Position numbers and translations under genes: made by a program. The notes beneath the pieces are model-generated. The model ran no database searches. It was not told the DNA's origin and worked only from the letters and a program-made list of their open reading frames with translations. From NCBI GenBank assembly GCA_903828455.1, contig CAIKMJ010000046.1:248001-312000 (forward strand): a stretch of DNA of 64,000 nucleotides, given 5' to 3'. Shown here in pieces: positions 30,199 to 38,408 of the stretch (its first letter is position 1; each line of letters begins with the position of its first letter). This DNA comes from an uncultured Acidobacteriia bacterium (GTDB lineage: Bacteria; Acidobacteriota; Terriglobia; Bryobacterales; Bryobacteraceae).

Positions 30199-33100
30199 TT
30201 AGCTGTTCTTCTCCGTTCCCCGTGCTTCCGTGCTGGGCACGTCCGGGTTGGGGTTGCGAATATCGGCCAGATACGTTGTGCGCGGGCGCGTATTCAGCTC
30301 CGCCAGCAGCGAGTAGTTCGTGCTCTCGCGCTTCCACTCCGAAACCCGGCTCTTCGGGTCATTCAGATCTCCGAACATGATCGCCTGCGTCGGGCAGGTC
30401 GCCGCGCACGCCGGTACGATTTCGCCGTCCTGCACCTTGCGATCCTGCTTTTCGGCGGTAATCTTGGCGTAGTTGATGCGCTGCACGCAGTACGTGCACT
30501 TTTCCATCACGCCGCGGCTGCGAACCGTCACATCGGGATTCTTCTGCAGCTTCAGGCTCTCGGTCTCCCAGTCGGTGTACAGCAGGAAGTTGAACCGGCG
30601 AACCTTGTACGGGCAGTTGTTCGAACAATACCGCGTCCCGACGCAGCGGTTGTAAACCATGTTGTTCAGACCTTCGGCGTCCGTTTCCGTCGCCGCCACC
30701 GGGCAAACCACTTCGCACGGCGCATCTTCGCAGTGCGAGCAGGCCACGGGCTGGAAGTAGGTCTGCGGATTCTCAACTTCGTTTCGATAGTAGCGGTCAA
30801 TCCGCAGCCAGTGCATTTCGCGGGTGTTCAGCACCTGCTCCTTGCCCACCACCGCGATGTTGTTTTCCGCCTGACAGGCCACCACGCACGCATGGCATCC
30901 CATGCAGCTCGTGAGGTCAATCGCCATGCCCCACGCATAGCCTTCGTACTTGAACGTCTCCGGCAGAATCGTCAGCCCCTTCGGAGGCAGCTCGCTCTGT
31001 CGCTGCGAAAAGTACGGGTCGTTCTTGAATTCATCGAGCGTGCCGGCATGTACCGGATTGCGCCCTTCCATCGCGAAGTGATGCTGCACCGCGGCCAGCC
31101 GGAACGTTTCGCCCAGCTTCGTCACTTTGGCGCCGCGCGCGAAGTACGGCGTTGCCGCCGCGCGCAGCGGATACGCATCGAAGCCCGCGCCGTTGCCGGC
31201 CCGTCCAATGCGCCGCCGGCCGTAACCCAGCGTCAGCGCAATCGAACCATCCGGCTGACCCGGCACCTGCCAGATCGAGCCCCACGCGCTGTGTCCGTTG
31301 AAATCGATCGAAACCCGCTCTTCATCCGATACGCCCAGCTCTTTGGCCGTCTTCGGACTCACAATCACCGCGTTATCCCACGTCAGCCGCGAGATCGGCC
31401 GCGGCAGTTCCTGCAGCCACGCGTTATTCGAATAGCGTCCGTCCAGAATGTACGGATCGGAGTGGAACGAAATTTCGTACCCGCCCGCGGCAGCAGCCGC
31501 GCCAGCCACCGGCGCAATCAGCTTCGCCGTTGCATTCACCGGAGCAGCCGCCGAACCCTTCACGAAACCGTCGTGAATCGAGTGCCGCCACCAGGCGTCG
31601 AAATCCGCGCCGGCATGCTTCGCCTGCCAGTATTCGCGAACCACCTGATAGCTGGACTTTTCGGGTGTCTCCGTGAACGCCGCCAGAATGTCGTGCAGCG
31701 ACTTCCCGCCATACAGCGGCGCAATCAGCGGCTGCGCAATGGAGATCGTTCCGTCATACGCCGGTACGTCGTTCCATTGTTCGAACGCGTGCGCTTCCGG
31801 CACGTTCCACTGGCAAACTTCCGCGGTCTCGTCCTCGTGCATGCCGAGCCGGATCCGCAGCTTCGCTTTTTGGATCGCACCCCGCAGATTCAGCTCCGCC
31901 GGCGTGTTGTAAACCGGATTGCCGCCCAGAATCAGCAGCGCATCCACCGACCCCGCATTCAGATCCGCAATCAGCGCCTTCAGGTCGGCCATCTGATCGG
32001 TCGGCTTCTGCTCGAGCGATGCCGTCAGTACAACCGTCGTGCCGTTGTTGCCCAGCAGCTGGTTGATGTAATGCACCACCGCGTGAACTTCCGGCGACTG
32101 ATCTTCGCCTGCGATTACGATCGACTTGCCCTTCGCCGCCTGCAGATCTTTCACCAGCGCGCCGAAGAATTTCGCCGCTTCCGCCGGCACCGGTGCGTCG
32201 GCCGACGGAGAACCTCCGGCCAGAACCGCCGCCAGATTGCGGACAAATCCCTCCACATGGGAAGGCTGAATCGGATGCCGGTGATCGGCCTTCACGCCCG
32301 TCGCCGTCGGCGTCGTTTCCACCGCATAGAAGCGGCTCTGCGTCCGCACCCCGCCGCGCACCGCGCGCTTTGAGATGAAATCGCGCGCATACTTCACGCC
32401 GCCCGGCCCGTTGCCAAGGAAATTTGCGTCGATCGACAGAACCACTTCCGCCTGATCGAACTTGTAAGTCGTGTTCAGGAACTGCCCGAATGCCAGCTGC
32501 GCGCCCATGCGGCGGCCATGGCCGGTCGGTTCCCACTGATACCATTTCGCGCCCGGATACGCCTTGAGCACTTCCTGCAGCTGCGCGCCCAGCGACGGCG
32601 ACGTCACCGTCTCGGTCAGAATCCGCAGACCCGCGCCGTTCTTCGCCTTCTGCTTCTCCAGCACGCCAATGAAGTTTTCGAGGAACGAGCTGTACGAACG
32701 AATTTCACCGATATAGCTGACCGACTGCAGCCGGTCCGGATCGTACAACCCCAGGATCGAAGCCTGCGTCGGCACATCCGCCGCGCCCATGCTGGCCGGA
32801 TGCTCCGGATTGCCTTCCACCTTCGTCGGGCGGAATTCGTGCGATTCCACCAGTACCGGATTCGCAATGCCGCTCACCGGAAACGCGGTGGCGTAAAACA
32901 TCGGCTTGCCCGGAATCAGATGCTCCGGCGTTTCCACGTACGGCAGAATGTATTCGGTGGGCTGCTTGGTACAGGCCGAAAGTCCGGCCAGCGCCAGCGA
33001 CGCGCCCATGATCTTCAGGAAGTTGCGCCGGCCCTCGTCGTCAATCCATTCCGAAGCCTGGCGGGGAAACTCGCGATGCAGAAATTCCTTGAAGCCATCG

Positions 33101-33204
33101 AGCGATGCCAGTTCGTCGAGACTCCGCCAGTAACCGGAGCCCTTGGCCTGCTCCAGCTTGTTTTGGATCGACGTTAAATTCAACGATTCGTTTTGTTCGC
33201 TCAT
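30199..33204 (-). CDS. actB: ACIII ActB, molybdopterin-oxidoreductase-like/Fe-S fusion
   Basis: TAT-like RRNFLKIMGASLALAGLSACTK; ferredoxin clusters CMGCHACVVACQ, CSHCEDAPCEVVCP, CSNNCPYKVRRFNF. Confidence 0.95.
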   Translation of the reverse strand: MSEQNESLNLTSIQNKLEQAKGSGYWRSLDELASLDGFKEFLHREFPRQASEWIDDEGRRNFLKIMGASLALAGLSACTKQPTEYILPYVETPEHLIPGKPMFYATAFPVSGIANPVLVESHEFRPTKVEGNPEHPASMGAADVPTQASILGLYDPDRLQSVSYIGEIRSYSSFLENFIGVLEKQKAKNGAGLRILTETVTSPSLGAQLQEVLKAYPGAKWYQWEPTGHGRRMGAQLAFGQFLNTTYKFDQAEVVLSIDANFLGNGPGGVKYARDFISKRAVRGGVRTQSRFYAVETTPTATGVKADHRHPIQPSHVEGFVRNLAAVLAGGSPSADAPVPAEAAKFFGALVKDLQAAKGKSIVIAGEDQSPEVHAVVHYINQLLGNNGTTVVLTASLEQKPTDQMADLKALIADLNAGSVDALLILGGNPVYNTPAELNLRGAIQKAKLRIRLGMHEDETAEVCQWNVPEAHAFEQWNDVPAYDGTISIAQPLIAPLYGGKSLHDILAAFTETPEKSSYQVVREYWQAKHAGADFDAWWRHSIHDGFVKGSAAAPVNATAKLIAPVAGAAAAAGGYEISFHSDPYILDGRYSNNAWLQELPRPISRLTWDNAVIVSPKTAKELGVSDEERVSIDFNGHSAWGSIWQVPGQPDGSIALTLGYGRRRIGRAGNGAGFDAYPLRAAATPYFARGAKVTKLGETFRLAAVQHHFAMEGRNPVHAGTLDEFKNDPYFSQRQSELPPKGLTILPETFKYEGYAWGMAIDLTSCMGCHACVVACQAENNIAVVGKEQVLNTREMHWLRIDRYYRNEVENPQTYFQPVACSHCEDAPCEVVCPVAATETDAEGLNNMVYNRCVGTRYCSNNCPYKVRRFNFLLYTDWETESLKLQKNPDVTVRSRGVMEKCTYCVQRINYAKITAEKQDRKVQDGEIVPACAATCPTQAIMFGDLNDPKSRVSEWKRESTNYSLLAELNTRPRTTYLADIRNPNPDVPSTEARGTEKNS

Positions 33205-33214
33205 CGCTAGTCGG

Positions 33215-33868
33215 CTACCTGTGACATGTCCAGCAAGTATCGAGCTTCTGCACGTGATTTTCTTTCATCAGACGTGCGCCCAGCACTTCCTGGGGCTCGG
33301 ATGGCACGTATCCCATCGTCGTGATCTTATCCGCGGGCCGAAGATTCGGCGCCGGGTTCCGGTGGCAATCGAGACACCACCGCATCTGCAGGGAAGGCTC
33401 CTGCCAGGTCAGCGCCTGCTGGTCGATACGTCCGTGGCAGGTCTCGCAGCCTACACCTTTCTTCACGTGAATGCTGTGGTTGAAGTAAACGTAATCCGGC
33501 AGATCGTAAACCTTCGTCCACTTGATCGACTGGTTCGTCCGGTAGCTTTCCCGCACCGGCTCCAGCGTTGAACTGCCCACCCAGATCTGCGAATGGCAGT
33601 TCATGCAGGTCTTCGTCGGCGGAATCACCGCCCAGTCGGAATTGTCAACCGACGTGTGGCAGTAACGGCAATCGATGCCCATCGATCCCACATGGTGCAT
33701 GTGGCTGAACGGAATCGGCTGTTCGCGCGCATCGCCCTGGCGCGTCGCGTACCGGGAATCGGCAATCAGCTCGAACAGTGCGCCACCGGCGGCGCCGAGA
33801 ACGATCACGCCGATGACAATGCTCATCCGTGATAGCTGGTTCGCGCTGGGTTTGAATATCTGAGACAT
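33215..33868 (-). CDS. actA: ACIII pentaheme cytochrome c ActA
   Basis: Five CxxCH motifs: CRYCH, CMNCH, CETCH, CLDCH, CWTCH. Confidence 0.93.
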   Translation of the reverse strand: MSQIFKPSANQLSRMSIVIGVIVLGAAGGALFELIADSRYATRQGDAREQPIPFSHMHHVGSMGIDCRYCHTSVDNSDWAVIPPTKTCMNCHSQIWVGSSTLEPVRESYRTNQSIKWTKVYDLPDYVYFNHSIHVKKGVGCETCHGRIDQQALTWQEPSLQMRWCLDCHRNPAPNLRPADKITTMGYVPSEPQEVLGARLMKENHVQKLDTCWTCHR

Positions 33869-34157
33869 GTAAAGTTCAGTTACGCTCCGCCCTTTTGCTC
33901 TTCACGAGCATCCGGTTCATCCGCCCTGGCGCCCAACCCGGGACCAGGTTCCTGCTGAAACACAAAATCAGCGCAGACCCGGAAACTTCCCGGCCCCGGC
34001 CGCATCCAATCGATGGGAAAAAACGGCTAAGAGGTTATTATGCTCCATCGCTTCCGTTTTCCCCAAAAACGCCGCTTACTTTCCCGAACTTTTTACCCGA
34101 CTGCAACCGGGCATTTTTCCGCTGAACCCGGGCGCTCCGTCGAGTCCTGAATCCAGT

Positions 34158-34180
34158 AGTTGGTCCGGGACCAACTTTTT
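34158..34180 (+). terminator. Candidate intrinsic terminator
   Basis: AGTTGGTC-CGG-GACCAACT followed by TTTTT on the plus strand. Confidence 0.55.
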
Positions 34181-34439
34181 CTCACCGGTCGCCGCCGTTA
34201 ATTCCCCGGCCCTCATCGACTTATGGACGCAACTCATGCCCCGGCGATGGCTTCTTCCTTCGCCGCCTTTCGGCGTCAAACCTGCGGAAGTTCAGCCTCG
34301 GCTTCCGGCGCGCATTCGCACGGCTCCCGGCTACCACTGGAGTCGCCGTTCCGGACCGAACTACCAGCCCGTAAATTCCCCGGCGTACTCGCGTGGTTTC
34401 AATTTCTGAATCGAAGTTACAAGTCTACAATGGAGCTTC

Positions 34440-35720
34440 ATGCAACAGACCATTCGCCCCGCGCGATGCCTCTCCGGATCTCTCGTTCTTCCCGGCGATA
34501 AATCCATCTCACACCGCTACGCCATGCTGGCCTCTCTCGCCGAAGGCGTCTCCAAAATATCGAACTACTCGACCGGTGCCGATTGCCACTCCACTCTCGG
34601 CTGCGTCCAGGCCCTCGGAATCGGCGTCGAAGAAGCCGGCACCACCGTCACCGTTCACGGCCAGGGTCTGCACGGCTGGCGTGAACCGGCTGGCGTACTC
34701 GACGCCGGCAACTCCGGCTCCACCATCCGGATGATGGCCGGCCTCCTCGCCGCCCAGCCCTTCACCAGCCGCATCGCCGGCGACGAATCGCTTTCGCGCC
34801 GCCCCATGGATCGCGTCATGAAGCCGCTGGCCCAAATGGGCGCGCGCATCGAAGCGCGCGACAACCGCTTCCCGCCCCTCACCATCCATGGCGGTCCGCT
34901 GCACTCCATCGATTACACGCTGCCCGTCCCCAGCGCCCAGGTCAAAACCTGCGTGCTCTTCGCCGGCCTTTTTGCCGACGGCGAAACCATCGTCCGCGAA
35001 CCCATCCGCTCGCGCGACCACACCGAAATCGCCCTCCGCGAATTCGGCGCCGACCTCAAAGTCATCCAGCGCGTCATCACCATGCAGGGACGCCCCACGC
35101 TCACCGGACGCGAACTCATCGTCCCCAGCGATCTCTCCTCCGCGGCCTTCTTCCTCGTCGCCGCCCTGCTCGTTCCCGGCTCCAAACTCGTGATTCAGAA
35201 CGTGGGCCTCAACCCCACCCGCTCCGCGCTGCTCGATTTCCTTCTCTCCATCGGCGCGTCGGTCTCCATCGAACGCATCGAATCCTCGGGCGGCGAACCC
35301 ATCGGCGACATCGTCGTCAAACACGCCCCCGTTCGCGGCGGCGTCATTGAAGGCGAGCTCACAGCCGCTCTCATCGATGAAATCCCCGTCCTCGCCGTCC
35401 TCGGCGCAGCCTCCGAAACCGGCTTCGTCATCCGCGACGCCCAGGAACTGCGCATCAAGGAAACCGACCGCATCGCCACCGTCGCAGACAACTTCGCCCG
35501 CATGGGCATCGCCGTCGAAGTCACCCCGGATGGCATGCGCGTGCCCGGCAAACAGAAGTTCCGCGCCGCCGCCTTCGACTCCTTCGGCGACCATCGCATC
35601 GCCATGGCCTTTGCAGTCGCTGCCCTCGCAGCCGACGGCGAATCGACCATCGACAACGCCGACGCCGCCTCCGTCTCGTTCCCCGAGTTCTGGAACATCC
35701 TTGAACGCGCCACCAGCTAG
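34440..35720 (+). CDS. aroA: 3-phosphoshikimate 1-carboxyvinyltransferase (EPSP synthase)
   Basis: LPGDKSISHRYAMLASLAEG, LDAGNSGSTIRMMAG, RIKETDRIA, GDHRIAMAFAVAAL. Confidence 0.97.
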   Translation: MQQTIRPARCLSGSLVLPGDKSISHRYAMLASLAEGVSKISNYSTGADCHSTLGCVQALGIGVEEAGTTVTVHGQGLHGWREPAGVLDAGNSGSTIRMMAGLLAAQPFTSRIAGDESLSRRPMDRVMKPLAQMGARIEARDNRFPPLTIHGGPLHSIDYTLPVPSAQVKTCVLFAGLFADGETIVREPIRSRDHTEIALREFGADLKVIQRVITMQGRPTLTGRELIVPSDLSSAAFFLVAALLVPGSKLVIQNVGLNPTRSALLDFLLSIGASVSIERIESSGGEPIGDIVVKHAPVRGGVIEGELTAALIDEIPVLAVLGAASETGFVIRDAQELRIKETDRIATVADNFARMGIAVEVTPDGMRVPGKQKFRAAAFDSFGDHRIAMAFAVAALAADGESTIDNADAASVSFPEFWNILERATS

Positions 35721-37224
35721 CCCGCCGGATCTCCACGGAATCCTGCGCAAATTCTGGGGCTACGGCGAATTTCGCCCCCTCCAGGGCCGCATCGTCCACA
35801 GCCTCATCGGCGGCCACGACTGCGCCGTCATCATGCCCACCGGCGGCGGCAAGTCGCTCTGCTACCAGCTGCCCGCCGTCGTCTCGGGCCGCACCGCCGT
35901 CGTCGTCTCGCCGCTCATCTCGCTCATGCAGGATCAGGCGGCGCAGCTGGAGCAGATGGGCATCCCCGCCGCATCTCTGAACAGCCAGGCCAGCTGGCCG
36001 GAGCAGCAGGACGTCATGCGCCGCGCCGCCAAAGGCGAGTACCGCCTGCTCTACGTCTCGCCGGAACGCCTGCTGCGCGAGGATTTCATCGCCTTCCTCG
36101 GCCGCGTGCCGCTCGCTTTTTTCGCCATCGACGAAGCCCACTGCATCTCGGAGTGGGGCCACGAATTCCGCCCCGAATACCGCCAGCTGCGCCGCCTCCG
36201 CGAGCTGTTTCCCGATCAGCCCATCGCCGCCTTCACCGCCAGCGCCACCCGCCGCGTCCGCCACGACATCATCCACCAGCTCAGCCTGCGCGACCCCCAC
36301 AAGTACATCGCCAGCTTCCACCGCCCCAACCTGAACTACCACGTGCGGCTCACCGATTCCAAATCACAGACCCGCCTTCTGCTGAACGCCATCGAAGCCC
36401 ACACCGGCAGCGCCGTCATCATCTATTCGCCCACCATCGCCCGCGTCGGCGAAACCGTCGCGCTTCTGAAGCAGCACGGCATCGAAGCCGTCCCCTATCA
36501 CGGCAAAATGGATGGCGACGAGCGCTCCCGCAATCAGGAACGCTGGATGTCGGATGAAGTCAACGTCCTCGTCGGCACCGTGGCGTTCGGCCTTGGCATC
36601 AACAAGCCGGCCGTGCGCGCCGTCATTCACCTGTCGTTGCCGAAGTCGATCGAACAGTATTACCAGGAAGCCGGCCGCGCCGGCCGCGACGGCCTCTCCG
36701 CCGATTGCGTCCTGCTCTGGCAAAAGCGCGACGCCGGCCTCCTCGCCTACTTCATCGAGCAGATGAGCGATCGCGAAGAACAACAGCGCGCCTGGGAGTC
36801 GTACCACACCGTCCGCCGCTTCGCCGAAAGCCCCGATTGCCGCCACCGCCAGATCTGCCTGCACTTCGGCGAAACTCCGAAGTGGGCCAGTTGCGATGCC
36901 TGCGACATCTGCGCCCCCGAACTGGAATGGCTGAGCGCAAAACGCGCCGTCGCCACGCCCGCGCGCGCCAAACGCAAAACTTCCGTCATGCCGGATTCCG
37001 CGCTCCTCACGCACATGCGCGAGTGGCGGCGGCTGTTCGCCCGTGACCGCGGCGTCCCTGCGTTCATGATCCTCAACGACGCCAGCCTTGCCGACTTGTG
37101 CCGCAAGGAGCCCGCCACGCTCGAAGATCTGCTCGAAGTAACCGGCATCGGCGAACGCAAGGCGCAGTCCTTCGGCCGCGAAATCCTCGACGCCATCAGC
37201 CAGTTCTACTCGCGGCCCGCGTGA
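35701..37224 (+). CDS. recQ: ATP-dependent DNA helicase RecQ
   Basis: FRPLQGRIVHSLIGGHDCAVIMPTGGGKSLCYQLPA, DEAHCISEWGHEFRPEY, RQC Cys cluster, C-terminal HRDC-like domain; likely TTG start at 35701 overlapping aroA. Confidence 0.93.
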   Translation: MNAPPASPPDLHGILRKFWGYGEFRPLQGRIVHSLIGGHDCAVIMPTGGGKSLCYQLPAVVSGRTAVVVSPLISLMQDQAAQLEQMGIPAASLNSQASWPEQQDVMRRAAKGEYRLLYVSPERLLREDFIAFLGRVPLAFFAIDEAHCISEWGHEFRPEYRQLRRLRELFPDQPIAAFTASATRRVRHDIIHQLSLRDPHKYIASFHRPNLNYHVRLTDSKSQTRLLLNAIEAHTGSAVIIYSPTIARVGETVALLKQHGIEAVPYHGKMDGDERSRNQERWMSDEVNVLVGTVAFGLGINKPAVRAVIHLSLPKSIEQYYQEAGRAGRDGLSADCVLLWQKRDAGLLAYFIEQMSDREEQQRAWESYHTVRRFAESPDCRHRQICLHFGETPKWASCDACDICAPELEWLSAKRAVATPARAKRKTSVMPDSALLTHMREWRRLFARDRGVPAFMILNDASLADLCRKEPATLEDLLEVTGIGERKAQSFGREILDAISQFYSRPA

Positions 37225-37427
37225 AATTTCTTAGCGGCCGGAACGGAACGATGAATGACGTACTCTTACCGGAACCGGTGCCCTGCGATACATACGACCG
37301 AAGAACATCTCAAACAATCCGACGAACCAGGCTGACATTCATCTCCCCTTCTCGCTCACTTAGATACCACAGGGTGGCCAAACGTTTCAGTCCGCCCGCT
37401 GCTTCCGCATGAAAAAACTTTCACCGG

Positions 37428-38408
37428 CTAACCAGCCAGCTGCTGCGCAATCGCATCCGCAATCTGCCGGCCATGGAAACGTCCGTTTTCGATGAAGATC
37501 TCGTTGGTATGCTTCCCCGCCACCACGACACCCGCGAGGAACACCCCTTTACGATCGCTCTCCAGCGTCTCTGCATTCGTCCGCGGCTTCTGCGTCGCCG
37601 GATCCAGCACAATCCCCGTCGCGTTCAGAAACTTCAGGTCGGGACTGTACCCGATCATCGCGAAGACAAAGTCGTTTTTAACGCTGACCTCACCCTCCGG
37701 CGTCGCAATCCGCACCGAATCCGGCAGAATCTCCGTCACCTGCGAATTGAAGTAAGCCTTCACTTCGCCCGCCTTGATGCGGTTCTCGATGTTTGGCTTA
37801 ATCCAGTACTTCACATGATGATGAATCGCCGGCCCCCGATGCACCATCGTCACGCGCGCGCCCGTCCAGAACAGTTCCAGCGCCGCAATCGCCGCCGAAT
37901 TCTTCGCTCCTACAATCAGCACGTCCTGGTTGAAGTAAGGGTGCGGCTCGCGATAGTAATGTTCAACCTTGGGTAAGTTCTCACCCGGCACATTTAGTAA
38001 GTTCGGAATATCGTAGTAACCCGAAGCGATGATGATCTTTCTCGCGGAGTAAGTTCGGTTCGTGCCGGTCCTGTCCGTAGTCGCAACTGCAAACGCATTG
38101 TCTTCACCCGAGATACTCTCGACCCGCTCGTATTGGTGAATATTCAGCTTGTAGTGCTCTGCAACCCGCCGATAATACTTCAGCGCCTCGCCCCGGGTCG
38201 GCTTTTCGTTCAGACTCGTCATCGGAATGTCGCCGATCTCCAGCAGCTCCGGCGTCGTGAAGAACGTCATGTGCGTCGGGTAGTTGTAGATCGAGTTGAC
38301 CACGCAACCCTTATCCACAATCAACGCTTCCACGCCGCGCTTCTTCAGCTCGATGCCGCAGGCGAGACCGGTCGGACCGGCCCCGATAATCAGCACATCC
38401 GTCTTCAA
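37428..38408 (-). CDS. YpdA-family putative bacillithiol disulfide reductase-like FAD/NAD(P) oxidoreductase
   Basis: DVLIIGAGPTGLACGIELKKRGVEALIVDKGCVVNSIYNYPTHMTFFTTPELLEIGDIP. Confidence 0.88.
   Translation of the reverse strand: MKTDVLIIGAGPTGLACGIELKKRGVEALIVDKGCVVNSIYNYPTHMTFFTTPELLEIGDIPMTSLNEKPTRGEALKYYRRVAEHYKLNIHQYERVESISGEDNAFAVATTDRTGTNRTYSARKIIIASGYYDIPNLLNVPGENLPKVEHYYREPHPYFNQDVLIVGAKNSAAIAALELFWTGARVTMVHRGPAIHHHVKYWIKPNIENRIKAGEVKAYFNSQVTEILPDSVRIATPEGEVSVKNDFVFAMIGYSPDLKFLNATGIVLDPATQKPRTNAETLESDRKGVFLAGVVVAGKHTNEIFIENGRFHGRQIADAIAQQLAG

Noticed and set aside
29941-32373. 810-aa plus-strand ORF
   Set aside because: Antisense shadow of actC/actB.
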